This document shows positions 10,954 to 21,421 of a DNA stretch of 64,000 bases, in pieces; position 1 is the first letter of the stretch, and each line of letters starts with the position of its first letter. The stretch is taken from the NCBI GenBank assembly GCA_000469685.2, contig LS997563.1, positions 9,326,940 through 9,390,939 on the forward strand, written 5' to 3'. Source of the stretch: Haemonchus contortus (taxonomy: Eukaryota; Nematoda; Chromadorea; Rhabditida; Trichostrongylidae). A model generated the notes under the pieces. It ran no database searches. It was not told where the DNA came from and saw only the letters and a list, made by a program, of their open reading frames with translations. Both the position numbers and the translations under genes were made by a program.

Positions 10954-11299
10954 CTAGATGAGGTACCAATGGGCACAGCGGAATTGGTCAAGAACCACGT
11001 CCACGTGCTTACATGCTCCAATATATTTATAAACCTCGTCTAAAGGGTGTCGATAGTCCCGAATACTTTGAAAAATGAAGTCGTACCTCGGTTGCCAATG
11101 GAGCTGGTTCGTTCTTGACCAAAAAAGCTGGCTCCGTTGTTGGTCGCTGTTGTGATGATAGCTGAAAAACACCAGTAACCTGGGTGTTAAGAAAGTATGG
11201 TCCGGTCCGGTCCCTAGACGTCTTCTGCAGCTTGCGCAGTACATTAAAGGGACTTTTGTCGAGAGGTATGTTGATCTTGGTCTCTTCTGCAGTTATCAA
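10954..11299 (-). other. Two overlapping unrecognised minus-strand open frames
   Basis: Frames at 11,299-11,027 and 11,244-10,954 are both open with no family I recognise. The shorter downstream part (about 11,080-10,954) ends with a composition that looks protein-like (RDYRHPLDEVYKYIG) before a stop. A change between the two frames near 11,090 would be needed to join them; a GAG/GTACGA donor-like site lies there. This could be a decayed gene or mobile-element fragment, or chance. Confidence 0.2.
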
Positions 11300-13229
11300 T
11301 AAAATCTGTGCCGCCCAAACCGCACTCTCAGGCTGCTACACCTATCGATTCTTTTATTGCTACAGCACTCTCATTGCGTACGCACCATCTTGGAGGAGGT
11401 TATTTTCTGGTCCTACTTAACCCACATTTTTTGAATTTTTTTACTGGTTTGCCAGCTATTCTCTTTATTTTTGTGTTTCCCACTCGCTGTACTCCTTCTG
11501 CACATTTTGTCGTTGTTCATTTCGACGTTCCACATGATCCTCCTTCTTTAAATACCTGTCTATCTCGGCCCGACTTCGCCGGGCATGGACCATTTTGTAT
11601 ATCGTTGGGGAGAAAGCGCCAAAGGCTTGTGACGCTACTATCATAAGAACACTCCGAGGTTCAACTTCGAATGTGCCCTAATCTGAATGAAGCTCCTTCC
11701 TTCGAGGTTTTCTTGAATCGGAGGTCATCACGAAGAGACAAAAAATCAAAGAAGAATAGAATGGTCACACAGAAATGCGTTAAACAGAAATGACTTCTGT
11801 GGTTACTTGTTATCGCATTTAAGGAGTATCTTTATCCTGATTGTTGGACATGAGCTGTCCACCACAAATGGAAGGGCTCATCCCTGAATCTCCTTTTATG
11901 GAGGTAACTCTCTGTTCCATTCCTAAGTGGTGACGCTGGCACTGGTCAGAGAAGCACTGGTCGGTATCCTTGAAGCACAGGCAAGGAGTTGAATTCCATT
12001 CCGGACCAAACCAACGCATAACCAACAATAAGCATCCCCACAATCTTCCTATTTCCACAAGGATGCTATGATGTGAACGTTCACAGTGCAAACCTCGCAA
12101 CCTGCGCTTGTCCTGCACCATGCTTTATCTCCTATGTACAATACCGGGATCCCGCTTCCCTCAGTGTCTCATAATCACTTCAGTCATAGTATATCAGCTT
12201 ATCAAACGATAATGTGTAGGAGTGAGTCCCAATACAACTTCCATGACCAACGGGGCGTTAGCATTCTCAACAAGCCATTGGCTAAGTAGTACTTAGTACT
12301 TGCTCGTCACGATGAGGATGTGACGGGTTCGTTACGTTCATTCACTTTTTCGTTATTTTGTTCATTCCACTTTGTAACCCCTTTTCATGCTATTAAGGGG
12401 AACAGAGGATCTCACGGGTATAAATTGACTCGGGAGTTTCTCTTATAGAGCCGTCAAGAAAGTGGGCAAAGTTCTAGCTAATCGATGATTCGATGATCTC
12501 GGCTACATGTGATACTCGGCCGTACCAAATCAGAGACTCCCAGTCAAGATCTTCATTCGTCCTTGTCCACATTACTGATAGGTTCACCTAGAAATTAGTT
12601 CAATGAGGGTCTCTCATGCAGTAGCAATGGAGTCTTAGAGTGGTCAAGTTCAAGCTTCACCTAGCTCTAACTCGAATACTGGAGCTCCTGTCTTGGAAGG
12701 CAGTCTGAAGGTCTGACATAGATTGACCGAATGGTAACCGAGGCCTAGGTCCTTGACTGCCTTTGTCTGAAGCCCAGTAGGCTTTCTAATAGTAAACTGT
12801 ACCTACGCATGTACCAGCCTAGGCAGGTACATGGTAATCTGGTGGGACCAGAATACCAGCAAGCCTAGTTAAGATAGTGGGAAGCAGGGACGCATATTGA
12901 AGAGGTCAGAGCAAATAGCTGTCCATCTGAATCGGCAGAGCAGTCAAGTCGAGGACCAAAATGAATCTGACTGATCATCGACCCCTACACTCAACAAAGC
13001 CTACCCACCGCTACATTTATCGTGCCACTTTGCCTGTTATTTGTAGTTCCACAAGGAAAACAAGGAGGGTCTTTTGTTCCGAATCCTCTGCTGAACGGTC
13101 GTGTAGGCGAACTCTGCTGTTTGCTGGTATTACAAGCAGTTTTTACTTGTTAGTCCCTCCCTAGGTAGAAATAAATGGAAATTAATACTCTCTCTAGGTA
13201 GAAAACGATATTGTTCGCTGGAAAAACAT
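11300..13229. other. No gene recognised
   Basis: Unassigned sequence. Short open frames at 11,308-11,646 (plus), 11,819-12,121 (minus) and 12,961-13,164 (plus) carry no motif I recognise. A small palindrome AGTACTTAGTACT lies near 12,290. Confidence 0.35.
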
Positions 13230-13463
13230 ACGGTTTGGAAAACCGGGCGACCAGTGGTCGTTCTTTGTGTTGAACTTCGGTCGCGCAGGGGGGTCTCCCG
13301 CTAAATCTGGGAGAATCTGCACAAAAACAGGAGAGGTAAAAGAAGTGGAGCTCTTTGTCGGTATCGGAGCGGATTGATTTTCTGGGAATTTGGCGGGAGA
13401 CCCCCCAGCAAGACCGAAGTTCAACGCACAGAACGACCACGGTCGCCAGGGTTTCATACCTAC
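13230..13463. repeat. Foldback element, copy 1
   Basis: Two arms of about 75 bp are inverted copies: left 13,240-13,316 and right 13,374-13,450. Both carry the signature GGGGGGTCTCCCGC / GCGGGAGACCCCCC and a GTTGAACTTCGGTC block. The 57-bp centre includes a GAGAGGTAAAAGAAGTGGA block also present in the copy at 15,064-15,302. There is no coding capacity. The structure is that of a non-autonomous foldback or MITE-like element. Confidence 0.85.
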
Positions 13464-13854
13464 ACGTCTACGCATTCTACGCATTGGAGGTGATCGATTC
13501 CTCGTCGTTCTGAGAGGTTGAATTGTAGGCGTTTGGGAAATGAGCCCTCTACCCTCCAGTGCTGCTATCCCATGGAGGCACCAGTGGGGTGGCGGTATCG
13601 TTGTACCCGAACAATCATCAAAAATCAATGTTTTCCGTTCGGCATTAGGAATCAAGACTCATTACCCTCGAATGCTGTAGTTGTACGAATCCCACTCCTG
13701 GAAGTAGCTTAATCATTAGGGCAATCTTTAGGCGGAGGTTTCAGCCCTGTAGGAGAACCATTTTTGCTGCGAGCTAGTCTACCATCAAACAGCGATCCTA
13801 TACTGTTAATTTTGTGTGCAATTATCTTACAAATTCCACATTCATATATCATAA
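13464..13854. other. Intervening DNA with a tRNA-like fragment
   Basis: No gene is recognised. Around 13,583-13,612 the sequence GGTGGCGGTATCGTTGTACCC resembles the D-arm/anticodon-arm part of the SINE head at 14,176-14,200 and may be a truncated SINE. Confidence 0.4.
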
Positions 13855-14166
13855 TATGCGAAATCAGTAATGATAATTTCGCAGCAAAAACATCTCACTA
13901 GATTAAAATTGATATAATAATAATAATATATTAATAAGAATTCAGATTTATCTATAAATTTCAGCGGTATCATTGTACCCTCCCACGATTTAGACTCGGG
14001 TTCAACTCCCGATTGGTGCAAAACTTTTGCAATTTCGCAGCAAAAACATCTCACTAGATTGAAATTGATTTCGAAATTCCAATGAATTCAAAGGCGAAAT
14101 ACTTAAAGTGAATGAGGTGTCAGAAGTATGAGCTCATTGTTCCCGAAATCTCCAGTCCCTTCAAGA
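13855..14166 (+). mobile_element. SINE, upstream unit of a head-to-tail array (5'-truncated head)
   Basis: The tRNA-like head is partial (13,962-14,020): it lacks the acceptor and most of the D-arm, keeps a CTCCCAC anticodon-loop position (CCC) and the T-arm TCGGGTTCAACTCCCGA. A 146-bp tail follows (14,021-14,166) that begins AAACTTTTGCAATTTCGCAGC. A further tail fragment with the same CGCAGCAAAAACATCTCACTAG block lies at 13,878-13,910, so at least three tail copies are adjacent. Confidence 0.75.
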
Positions 14167-14237
14167 GCTTCAATGGTGTAGCGGTATCATTGTACCCTCC
14201 TACGGTACAGACCCGGGTTCAACTCCCGGTTGGTGCA
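14167..14237 (+). tRNA. tRNA-like SINE head, tRNA-Gly-like body with CCU anticodon
   Basis: 71 nt fold as a cloverleaf: acceptor stem GCTTCAA/TTGGTGC with one mismatch, D-arm with GTGT/TCAT, a perfect anticodon stem GTACC/GGTAC with loop CTCCTAC, a perfect T-stem CCGGG/CCCGG with loop TTCAACT, and discriminator A. The layout (7-bp acceptor, TG, short D-arm, 4-nt variable region) follows eukaryotic tRNA-Gly. The anticodon position reads CCU (nominally Arg), whereas the neighbouring unit reads CCC (Gly). Box A (TGGTGTAGCGG, one mismatch to TRGCNNAGYGG) and box B (GGTTCAACTC) are intact. It continues directly into a SINE tail, so it is more likely a SINE promoter head than a working tRNA. Confidence 0.6.
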
Positions 14238-14383
14238 GAACTTTTGCAATTTCGCAGCAAAAACATCTCACTGGGTTAAAATTGATTTTGAAATTCTAAT
14301 GAAATCAAAGGCGAAATACTTAAAGTGAATGGGGTGTCAGAAGTATGAGCTCATTGTTCCCGACATCTCCAGTCCCTTCAAGA
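14167..14383 (+). mobile_element. SINE, downstream unit with full tRNA-like head
   Basis: Head 14,167-14,237 plus a 146-bp tail (14,238-14,383) that is about 93% similar by eye to the tail of the preceding unit. Both tails end at the same TCCAGTCCCTTCAAGAG boundary, and the second head starts right there, giving a head-to-tail tandem with a period of about 217 bp. There is no protein-coding potential; amplification would depend on a partner LINE. Confidence 0.8.
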
Positions 14384-14429
14384 GAACCAATTCCGTGAAG
14401 GTTCTGCCGGTATTTTTGAAAAGTTACCA

Positions 14430-14745
14430 ACCATCTAGTGACAGAGGTCACAGTTCATTGACCAAACACGTCACATCGATGAGCCATTCTCTACGAGGTC
14501 GCCCGTGTTCATTGATTCACTGTCGCCAGCAGCGGGTGCCCCCTTTGTCATTTTCCTTTATTTTTATTCCTATCATATTGCTTACTTCATATCAGAACCT
14601 GGGATCGAATTCCGGTTGATGCAGAGCTTTTACCATTTCAGCATAATATTATCTCTTCGTATTATCGAGTTGATGTTTTCACAACTGATATCTATAGTAG
14701 GTCCCAGTTCTTCTAATTATGAGACTGTCAATGAACAAATTCCGG
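14430..14745 (+). repeat. Dispersed repeat with tRNA-like T-arm, copy 2
   Basis: Shorter and more diverged copy of 5230-5755. It shares the GTCGCCCGTG block (14,500), the CTGGGATCGAATTCCGG T-arm-like sequence (14,590-14,612), and the CACAACTGATATCTATAG and GACTGTCAATGA blocks (14,680-14,735). Confidence 0.6.
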
Positions 14746-15063
14746 AATAATATCCGTTCGAGTCTTCTAGGCAATACAGATTGGATTGAGTACTGGTTAA
14801 GCCTACTAAATGCTCAATCGCTTACAGTCGCTCAAATGCTAAAAGGCTTTCAGCAATTGCGTAGAACATTCGCTAATTTTCCATAAAAATGATTTTGTAA
14901 AATTGAAGGGATTCCAATGCATTGAATGATCCGAACATTAACCGGTATGCCATAGGATAAGGGCAACCCCAAATGATGGGGTTGTTTTCAGCTTTCCGAA
15001 AAATTAAAGGCTTTCAGCTGTCAACGGGGCGAGAAAGAAAGTCTTTGGCAAAGAGATTCTTAC
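14746..15063. other. No gene recognised
   Basis: AT-rich spacer with no motif seen. Confidence 0.4.
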
Positions 15064-15302
15064 CCGTTCGGAAACTCAGCAGACCAATGGCCGTTCTTTG
15101 TGTTGAACTTTAGCCGCACTGGGGGGTCTCCGCCCAAATCCCGGAGAATCATAAGAAAAATGAGAGGGGTAAAAGAAGTGGATGTTCTCTGGCGTTCTCG
15201 AGGTGGATTGATTTTCTGCGATTTTGGCGGGAGACCCCCCAGTAAGACCAAAGTTCACCACACAAAACGACCACTATTCTCCTGGGTTTCCTTACCCGCA
15301 CG
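15064..15302. repeat. Foldback element, copy 2
   Basis: Inverted arms of about 75 bp (15,071-15,150 and 15,216-15,292) carry the same GGGGGGTCTCC / GGGAGACCCCCC and GTTGAACTTTAGCC / AAAGTTCACC signatures as the copy at 13.2 kb. It forms the outer left edge of the large inverted structure that ends with the third copy at 20,976-21,525. Confidence 0.85.
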
Positions 15303-16340
15303 TTTTCATCTTCTGAGGCTATCGATTCCAGCCCCTCGTAATTTCTAGATGTCTGTTTGTAACGTCAACCTACCCTGTAATCGTAATACTAAATGTACAA
15401 AATAAGAAGGGCCAAGTTGAGGTGCGCCCTGCAGCCGTTCGTCCTTTTCTTTTCGTTCTTTCTCTTGTGTATTCTGTATTCAATAGTTTTCTCTGTTTGG
15501 ATTTCATAATAGTGTAGTGTCGAACATTCGTCATACAAGAATTTTCATTTGTTCGTAGCAATATATCTAGCTTTTCAGACGAGCTCATGATGCTAGTGAT
15601 TTGAGTGAGTTCCAACTTGGGAAGCTCTGATGGTGGCACACCGAACAGCCTTAGGTCAGGGAATTTTCTTAAACCTTTATTTCCATCATACAATTAAATG
15701 CTTGAATAATAAGTTGAATTGCAGGTGTGCATTTGAGTAGTGGATCGGTAGCAAGTCCCGCCGACTGGCTGGGATCTTGGCGATCCGCCAAGCAACCGCA
15801 GAAGGGCCACAGGTATACGGTTTTTCTCCTCTCTTCATTCACCTCCCCTCAATTCGTTTCATTTCAGATCCGGATGGGCGATCGTGGTCCATAGGCGTGT
15901 GATGGGAGTTGGAAGGATCGACATCGACCAGGCCGTTTTTTTATTTTTGTCTCGTCTGTCCGTGTATGTGTTGTCCTCGTCCTTGCATGCGACGTCCTGG
16001 TGTGTGTCGGTCCGCGTCTGTCCGCGTCTGCCCCTTTGTACTTGCCTGTCCGCCTCCTTGTCTGTCTGTCCGTCCGCGTCCCTCTGTCTGTCCGCGTCTG
16101 TCTGTGCGTGCCCTTTGTGTCCCTCCGTTCGTCCCTGTCCTCCCGTATCTTTCTGTCCGTCCATCTGTCTGCCTGTGTCCGTCTGCCTGTATGTGTCCGT
16201 GCTCGTCTGCCTGTCTGTCTGTCTGCGTTCTTCCATGTCTATCTCTGTCTGCTTGTCTGTGCCTTTCATCTACCCATCTGTTTGTATGCCTGCTGGCTCT
16301 TCACCCCTCTGTCCTTCCAGCTTGTTTCCATCAGCAGCGT
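15200..16340. repeat. Left arm of a 1-kb inverted duplication, with degenerate CTGTCYGT tract
   Basis: This arm matches the reverse complement of 20,085-21,075 across three parts: the foldback half, a unique block (15,480-15,940, including GGAAGCTCTGATGGTGGCACACCG near 15,620 and GAAGGGCCACAGGTATACGG near 15,805), and a degenerate CTGTCTGTCC-type tract (15,950-16,300). The tract produces overlapping Cys/Ser/Val-rich open frames in all three plus-strand phases; these are composition artefacts. A TTTCAG acceptor-like motif near 15,865 is conserved in both arms. Confidence 0.8.
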
Positions 16341-16799
16341 AGTTTTTTTCGTCCATGGTAGAATCAAATCAGCCGCTCGGGATAAAGCGGGCGCTTTTGA
16401 TGTTACGACAGCAACTTTACTGATTCTCCTCAGTGCAGGACTTCCATATGGGAGCAGCCAGTCCTTTCCTGTCACATTTCTCCTTTTTTCAATGTTCTTG
16501 AGTTGCTTGAGCTTCGTATGTGATCGGTTTTTGAAGTGGATGAGGTGGGAAGATGGGACGGTGGGTATTAGCGTGGTGACGTGTGAAAGTAGAGTGAATC
16601 TTAAGTAATAGAACATTGTTTGTCGAGCAAAATACAATCTTTTCATTACTACCCTTTTCTCTTTTCCAGCAAATGTATGGGTGAAGGGGCGGGTAGGAGC
16701 GAGCGGGAAGGGTGTTGTTGAGTACTTCCAGGAGATTTCATAATGGGTATGATTGTGGTCGAGTGACGACCTCTTCTGGCACTTCTTTCTAATTCGGAG
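16341..16799. other. No gene recognised
   Basis: Sequence inside the large inverted structure between its left arm and the repeat block at 16.8 kb. No motif is recognised. Confidence 0.35.
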
Positions 16800-17535
16800 G
16801 GATAAATGGGGTATGAGAAGAGTGGGTGGAGGGAGTAGGGGTAATGCCTGAATGTTTGGAAAGTTTCGGAAAGTGGAAGTCGATGAAATGTGGGGTGTTA
16901 GTTCGGCGGCATGGTATGGATGAAGGGGAGTGGTGGGAGGAGAAAGGACGTCGTAGAGAGCTTGCAGATGAATTCGAGATGAGAGCTAGTGGCTGTTTTC
17001 ATAGTCCACGTTTTGGCCTGCGAGCGATCGAGCGATTGGGGCGGCGCTGGGCCCTTGTTCACAGCTGAATCTTGGTCGATACCGCGCGCAAGCCCCGCTC
17101 CAACTGCTCGATCGCTCGCTCACTCGCGGGCCAAATCGTGGACTATGAAAGCGGCCAGTAAGATCGAGCGACGAAACTTCTTCTCTTCTTCTGAGATTCA
17201 ATCAGATTTTAATGGAATCTATGTGATTCATAAAATTCTTTTCTTCTTTCTCTTTTCCTTTCTCTGCTACATTTGTTGTCTGTCTATTATTTTTTTCTAT
17301 CATATTCTATGTTCTCCATGTTTTCTTCGTTTTTGAACTTCATTTGTTATTTCTCCTGTTCACTCATCTCCGGTATCCCATCATTTTTTGTGTTCATCAC
17401 ATCCATAACTCCTGATTTTTCATCTTCTCATGTTCTTTCAGTTCGCTTTTCTCTTTTATCTTCACTGTCCCTTTCAGTTCTTGTTGTTAATTTCCTTTTT
17501 TCTCTTCTCTTCCCCTTCCTTTTTCCTTCTTTCTG
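16800..17535 (+). repeat. Dispersed repeat block, copy 2 (direct partner of 1240-1827)
   Basis: Same order as copy 1: G-rich part with GGTATGGATGAAGGGGAGTGG near 16,913, then pyrimidine-rich part from 17,240 with TTTCAGTTCGCTTTTCTCTTTTATC near 17,438. It contains a foldback insertion at 16,991-17,156 that is missing in copy 1. Confidence 0.7.
16991..17156. repeat. Foldback/MITE-like palindrome
   Basis: About 55-bp inverted arms: GGCTGTTTTCATAGTCCACG at the left and CGTGGACTATGAAAGCGGCC at the right, continuing inward through GCGAGCGATCGAGCGAT. The centre is about 55 bp. It interrupts a repeat block whose other copy lacks it, so it looks like a separate insertion. A flanking duplication was not resolved. 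Confidence 0.75.
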
Positions 17536-17959
17536 CCGAGTAATCAATAAGGCCACCCAAATGACTGGAATAGAATCGAGGAAGTCCTGTATTGATCAGT
17601 TCGCGGTGAAGATGCTGAAATAACATCACTCAGCGCCTACAGTCTTGAAGCGGATGTTTGATTCATGCATGGGCAGAGATGCCTACACCGATGGAGACAG
17701 GTTAAGAGAAGGAGGAAGGGGGAGACAGGCCGGAAGACATGCGGACAGAAGTCTGTAGAGAAAGGGCACAGGTAGGGAGAGCAGAGACAGACGATGGAAG
17801 ACGCGGACAGATAAGAAGGCAGGTGGGGGCGGTCAAGTACAGGGAGGCGTGATCACAGGAGGAGTGTAGACGGACAGAGAGTAGGGGGGACGTGGGTGAG
17901 CGGAGGCAGGCAGAGGAGGGCAGGCGCAGACAGAAGCGGAGCGAGGGGGAGGGATGGAC
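17536..17959. other. G/A-rich spacer
   Basis: Purine-rich sequence between the two repeat blocks. The part from 17,690 continues the GGACAGA-like composition of the next repeat but has no clear match in the left copy. No gene is seen. Confidence 0.4.
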
Positions 17960-19145
17960 GGTAAGGACAGGAGGAGGGGGGCAGGTGCGAGTGCAAGAGT
18001 TGGGGGAGGAGATAGGAACACCGAAGCAGGCGGGTATACAGCGTTGCGTGTATGTTCGACAGTTCTACGGCCGCGTAGCCTTCCTACCAGTGCTCCCTCC
18101 CCTTCTCCCCTACATTTCGCGCCTCCCCTCCTCCCTCTCCACCTGACCATCCTCCCCTCTCTTCTTCCCGTATCCGTCCAAGCCTGCCCCCCTCTGCTAT
18201 TGCTATCCATCCCTCTCCCCCTATCCTTAGTACCTGCCCATCCGGATCTGTCTTCCTCCCGCCTCTATGTGTCCATGCTAACCTGCCTTCCAATCCGTCC
18301 TCGTCTGCGTCCGCCTGTTCCTGTTCTGTTGGGCTGCAGCCATCCTTCAACCTGCCTCTCACGCATGTCTCCCAGTCCGACAGCATCCGCCCTTTCACCT
18401 CCTGTCTTCATCTGTGCCAGTACTGCTGTCCAAAAGTGTTACCCCAAAATTAATGCCCATGAAATCATAGCCCAGATCGAGATAGAATTAAGTTAGAAAT
18501 AGAACAGAAACTAAAACAGAAAGAGGAAAACAGAAGAAAGGGAACAAGACAAAAAATGACGAGAAAAGGAAGGAGAAAAAATAGGGCAGAAACCCTGGAG
18601 AACAGAGACTCTCGAGAAATGAGTAAAATATGGAAGGGAAACGAATGACAAAGAAAGACTCGATAGGCTAAAAAAGAATCAAAAAAGCGAACTAACACTG
18701 CGAAAAGTCTGAAGAGGATTACATCAGAGCAAAACGATGAAAAGATAAACGAAGACTGAAGCGGGAGGAAAAAATAGTGGGAAAAGAAAGAATGTAGGAA
18801 GAACAGAACAAAGTAGAAATGGACCCGAAGGCAATCCCGAGAAAGAAAATAGGCAAGGAGAGAACTAATGGAGCAAGAAGGGAGTGAAACAGACTTCCGT
18901 GAGAAGGCAATAAAGCAGTTAAAATCGAAACAACAGAGAAAAGAGATCGCTACTGGTAGGAAAAAAGATAAGGACCAAAAAGAATGTTGGAAGAACAAGT
19001 GAAAAATAGAAATTACATCGAAAAAACAGAGATCTAATGAATAAATGGAAATGGAATAGAAATCGAGAAGAAAGGTGTCACGAAAAAAACTAGTAGGAAT
19101 AAAAGAGAGTAGACACATTCGTAGAATGGATCAGAACAAAAGAGG
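17960..19145. repeat. Dispersed repeat, right copy of the large inverted pair (partner of 1-1160)
   Basis: The strand changes from G/A-rich to C/T-rich around 18,060, and becomes A-rich from 18,480. The reverse complement matches 1-1160 throughout by eye at roughly 80-85%, including the axis block GAACTGTCGAACATA (reverse complement near 18,050) and the TTTGGACAGCAGTAC block (near 18,430). The match ends near 19,145 only because the partner reaches the window edge. Confidence 0.8.
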
Positions 19146-19324
19146 GATTCGTTGGGTATAGGCCGTTACTACGAGGAAAAAAGTTAGAAATCAGGAAAAG
19201 AGGCTGGAAATAGAGGCGATTAGTGAGGAATAGGATCATGAAAAAATCAGAAAGTACAAAAAGGAACTGGAGTAATACTGGAGACCATGCCCGACTTTCA
19301 GGAGTCGTGGCCTGCTAAATCAAT

Positions 19325-19467
19325 GTCTTAGGTGTTATGGTGAAGCCTCAGTTGATATGTTATAACTTCGTCTGGCTAACATTTCGGTCAACGAAGCGAC
19401 AAGGCTGAAATGTTAGCCAAATAAAGTCGCAACATCTCAGCCGAAGAATTACTATAACACCTAAGAC
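19325..19467. repeat. 143-bp palindromic (MITE-like) element
   Basis: Ends are perfect inverted copies (GTCTTAGGTGTTAT / ATAACACCTAAGAC), and inner blocks TGGCTAACATTTC and GAAATGTTAGCCA also pair. The central loop is short. There is no coding capacity. Confidence 0.85.
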
Positions 19468-19507
19468 AAATATTGAAGGACCAGAGGTGTAAGATTTGAT
19501 AGAAGAA

Positions 19508-19830
19508 GTTTGCAAAGTTCCTTACTCCGCAAAACTATCTTTACCTACCCTTTCAACCCTGATCCTTTAGTGCTTCTTCCCGGTCATCACAGTCATACTG
19601 AAAGGCCGAGGTTGAAAAGATAGAGAGAAAAAAATTTGCGCAGACACTCACTCCACAAAGCTATTTCTACGTACCCTTTGAACCCTAATCTTTAGTATAC
19701 TCCCGGACCATTACTATCGTACTGAAAGGGAGAAAGTAGTCTTAAAGGCAAAGGGAGAGAAGTTTCGCAAAGGTCGTTACTCCTTAAATCTGTCTTTCCC
19801 TACCCTTTCACATCTGGCATTACATAGAAG
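19508..19830. repeat. Diverged tandem repeat, about 127-bp unit
   Basis: Three units start at about 19,508, 19,634 and 19,762. Each begins RTTTSGCAAAG-like, then CTTACTCC, CTACCCTTTCA, and (units 1 and 2) a TACTGAAAGG block. The third unit is partial. Confidence 0.75.
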
Positions 19831-20084
19831 TAAGAAAGAAGCAAAAAGAGGAAAGACCAGAGCTTAGAGAGCGGACGGGAGAAAGCTGAAAATCACCCAG
19901 GGAAAAATGAGGAATTTCTAAAACGAGAGAAATCAGAAAATTAGGATTTCATCATGGTATAATGGGACTTTCCTGGCTCTTTCATGCGAAAATGGTCGGT
20001 TTTAGCGACTCTCTATCGCATCAAATAACCAGGACTTTCCCAACGTACCAACATGAATCCCCAAATTATCCCCGACTAGTTACC
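19831..20084. other. No gene recognised
   Basis: A-rich then mixed sequence. The motif GGACTTTCC occurs twice (near 19,967 and 20,032). Confidence 0.35.
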
Positions 20085-21075
20085 TAGGCCCCTTTATGGA
20101 CAGCAGCGCCCTTTTTCCAGACGAGACAGAAATCAAGGACAGACTGGCCAACGGACTAAGAGAGCACGCAGACAGACAGGTAGATGGACGGCCACAGACA
20201 AGCAGACCGGAACAGACAGCCACAGAACGCAGACAGACAGAAAGACAGGCAAACATGGACACATAAAGACAAATGGAGACAGACATACGGATGGACAGAT
20301 ACCAAGACAGGAGGACAGGGACGGACAGCACACAGGCGGGCATGCACAGACAGATACGGACAGACAGAGGGACGTGGATGGACAGACTCACAAGGAGAAG
20401 GACAGGCACGTACAAAGGGGCAGACGCGGACAGACGCGGACAGACACGCACCAGGACGTTGCATGCAAGGACGAGGACAACAAATACACGGACAGACGGG
20501 ACAAAAATAAAAAAGCGGCCTGGTTGACGTCGATCCTTTCAACTCCCATCAAGCGTCCATGGACCACGATCGCCCATGTGGATCTGAAACGAAACGAATT
20601 GAGGGGAGGTGAATTAAGAGAGAAGAAAAAACCGTATACCTGTGGCCCTTCTGCGGTCACTTGGCAGATCATCAAGTCCCCGGCCAGCAGGCGGGACTTG
20701 TTACCGATCCACTACTCAAATGCACACCTGCAATTCAACTATTTAATTGTATTATGGAAATAAAGGTTCAAGAAAATTTCCTGACCTACGGTTGTCCGGT
20801 GTGCCACCATCAGAGCTTCCCAAGTCGGTACTCGCCCAAATCACTGGCACCATGAGTTTGCCTGAAAAGCAAGATAAATCCCTACAAGCAAATGAAAAAC
20901 TTATACGACAATTGTTCGACACTAAATTACTATAAAATCCGAACAGAGAAAAATAAAAACAAAAGCAAAATAAGATGAAAACGTGCGGGTCAGAAAACAA
21001 GGTCGACCAGTGGCCGTTCCGTGAGGTGAACTTTGGCCGTGCCGTGGGGTCTCCCGCCAAAATCGCTGGAAATCA
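20085..21075. repeat. Right arm of the 1-kb inverted duplication
   Basis: Reverse-complement partner of 15,200-16,340: a GACAGACAGG-type tract (20,150-20,450), the unique block (20,520-20,970) and half of the third foldback copy. Apparent long frames over the tract (for example 20,080-20,540) are artefacts of the tract. Confidence 0.8.
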
Positions 21076-21094
21076 ATCCGCCAAAAAAACAACC

Positions 21095-21421
21095 GGTGAA
21101 AATGTAGTTGGGGGGTGCCAGCGCCCTTTTGTGCTCTGCGTCCCTGACACCGGCGGCAGAGTGCATACAGGTCGCAGAGATGGATTCCTCCCCTTCTAAA
21201 AGTTAGGGGAGGAGCTCCGGGGTGGGAGAGACGTTTATCTGGTGCAAAAAGCTGGGATGGGGTAAGAATCGAAGATCCAACTGATTCACCCACCCCGGAG
21301 CTCCTTCCCTAACTTTTAGAAGGGGAGGAGCACCGGGATGGGTGAGATGATTAGATTGGGTAAGAAATGAAGAGACGCAGAGCACAAAGGGGCGCTGGCA
21401 CCCCCCAACTACATTTTCACC
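21095..21421. repeat. Nested palindrome, middle level
   Basis: 48-bp arms at 21,095-21,142 and 21,374-21,421 are inverted copies with one mismatch (GGTGAAAATGTAGTTGGGGG at the left edge). The near-identity is much higher than that of the surrounding foldback arms, suggesting a more recent insertion or recent arm correction. Confidence 0.9.
21187..21330. repeat. Nested palindrome, inner level
   Basis: About 38-bp arms (21,187-21,224 and 21,291-21,330) share CCTCCCCTTCTAAAAGTTAG and GGAGCTCCGGGGTG in inverted orientation. The 66-bp centre is unrelated. Confidence 0.85.

Noticed and set aside
15859..16608. Cys/Ser/Val-rich frames of 120-200 codons
   Set aside because: Several phases are open at once because of the CTGTCTGT-like tract; typical artefact.
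18465..19118. 217-codon Phe/Ser-rich minus-strand frame
   Set aside because: Low-complexity pyrimidine-rich repeat; the matching copy at 1-650 does not keep the frame.
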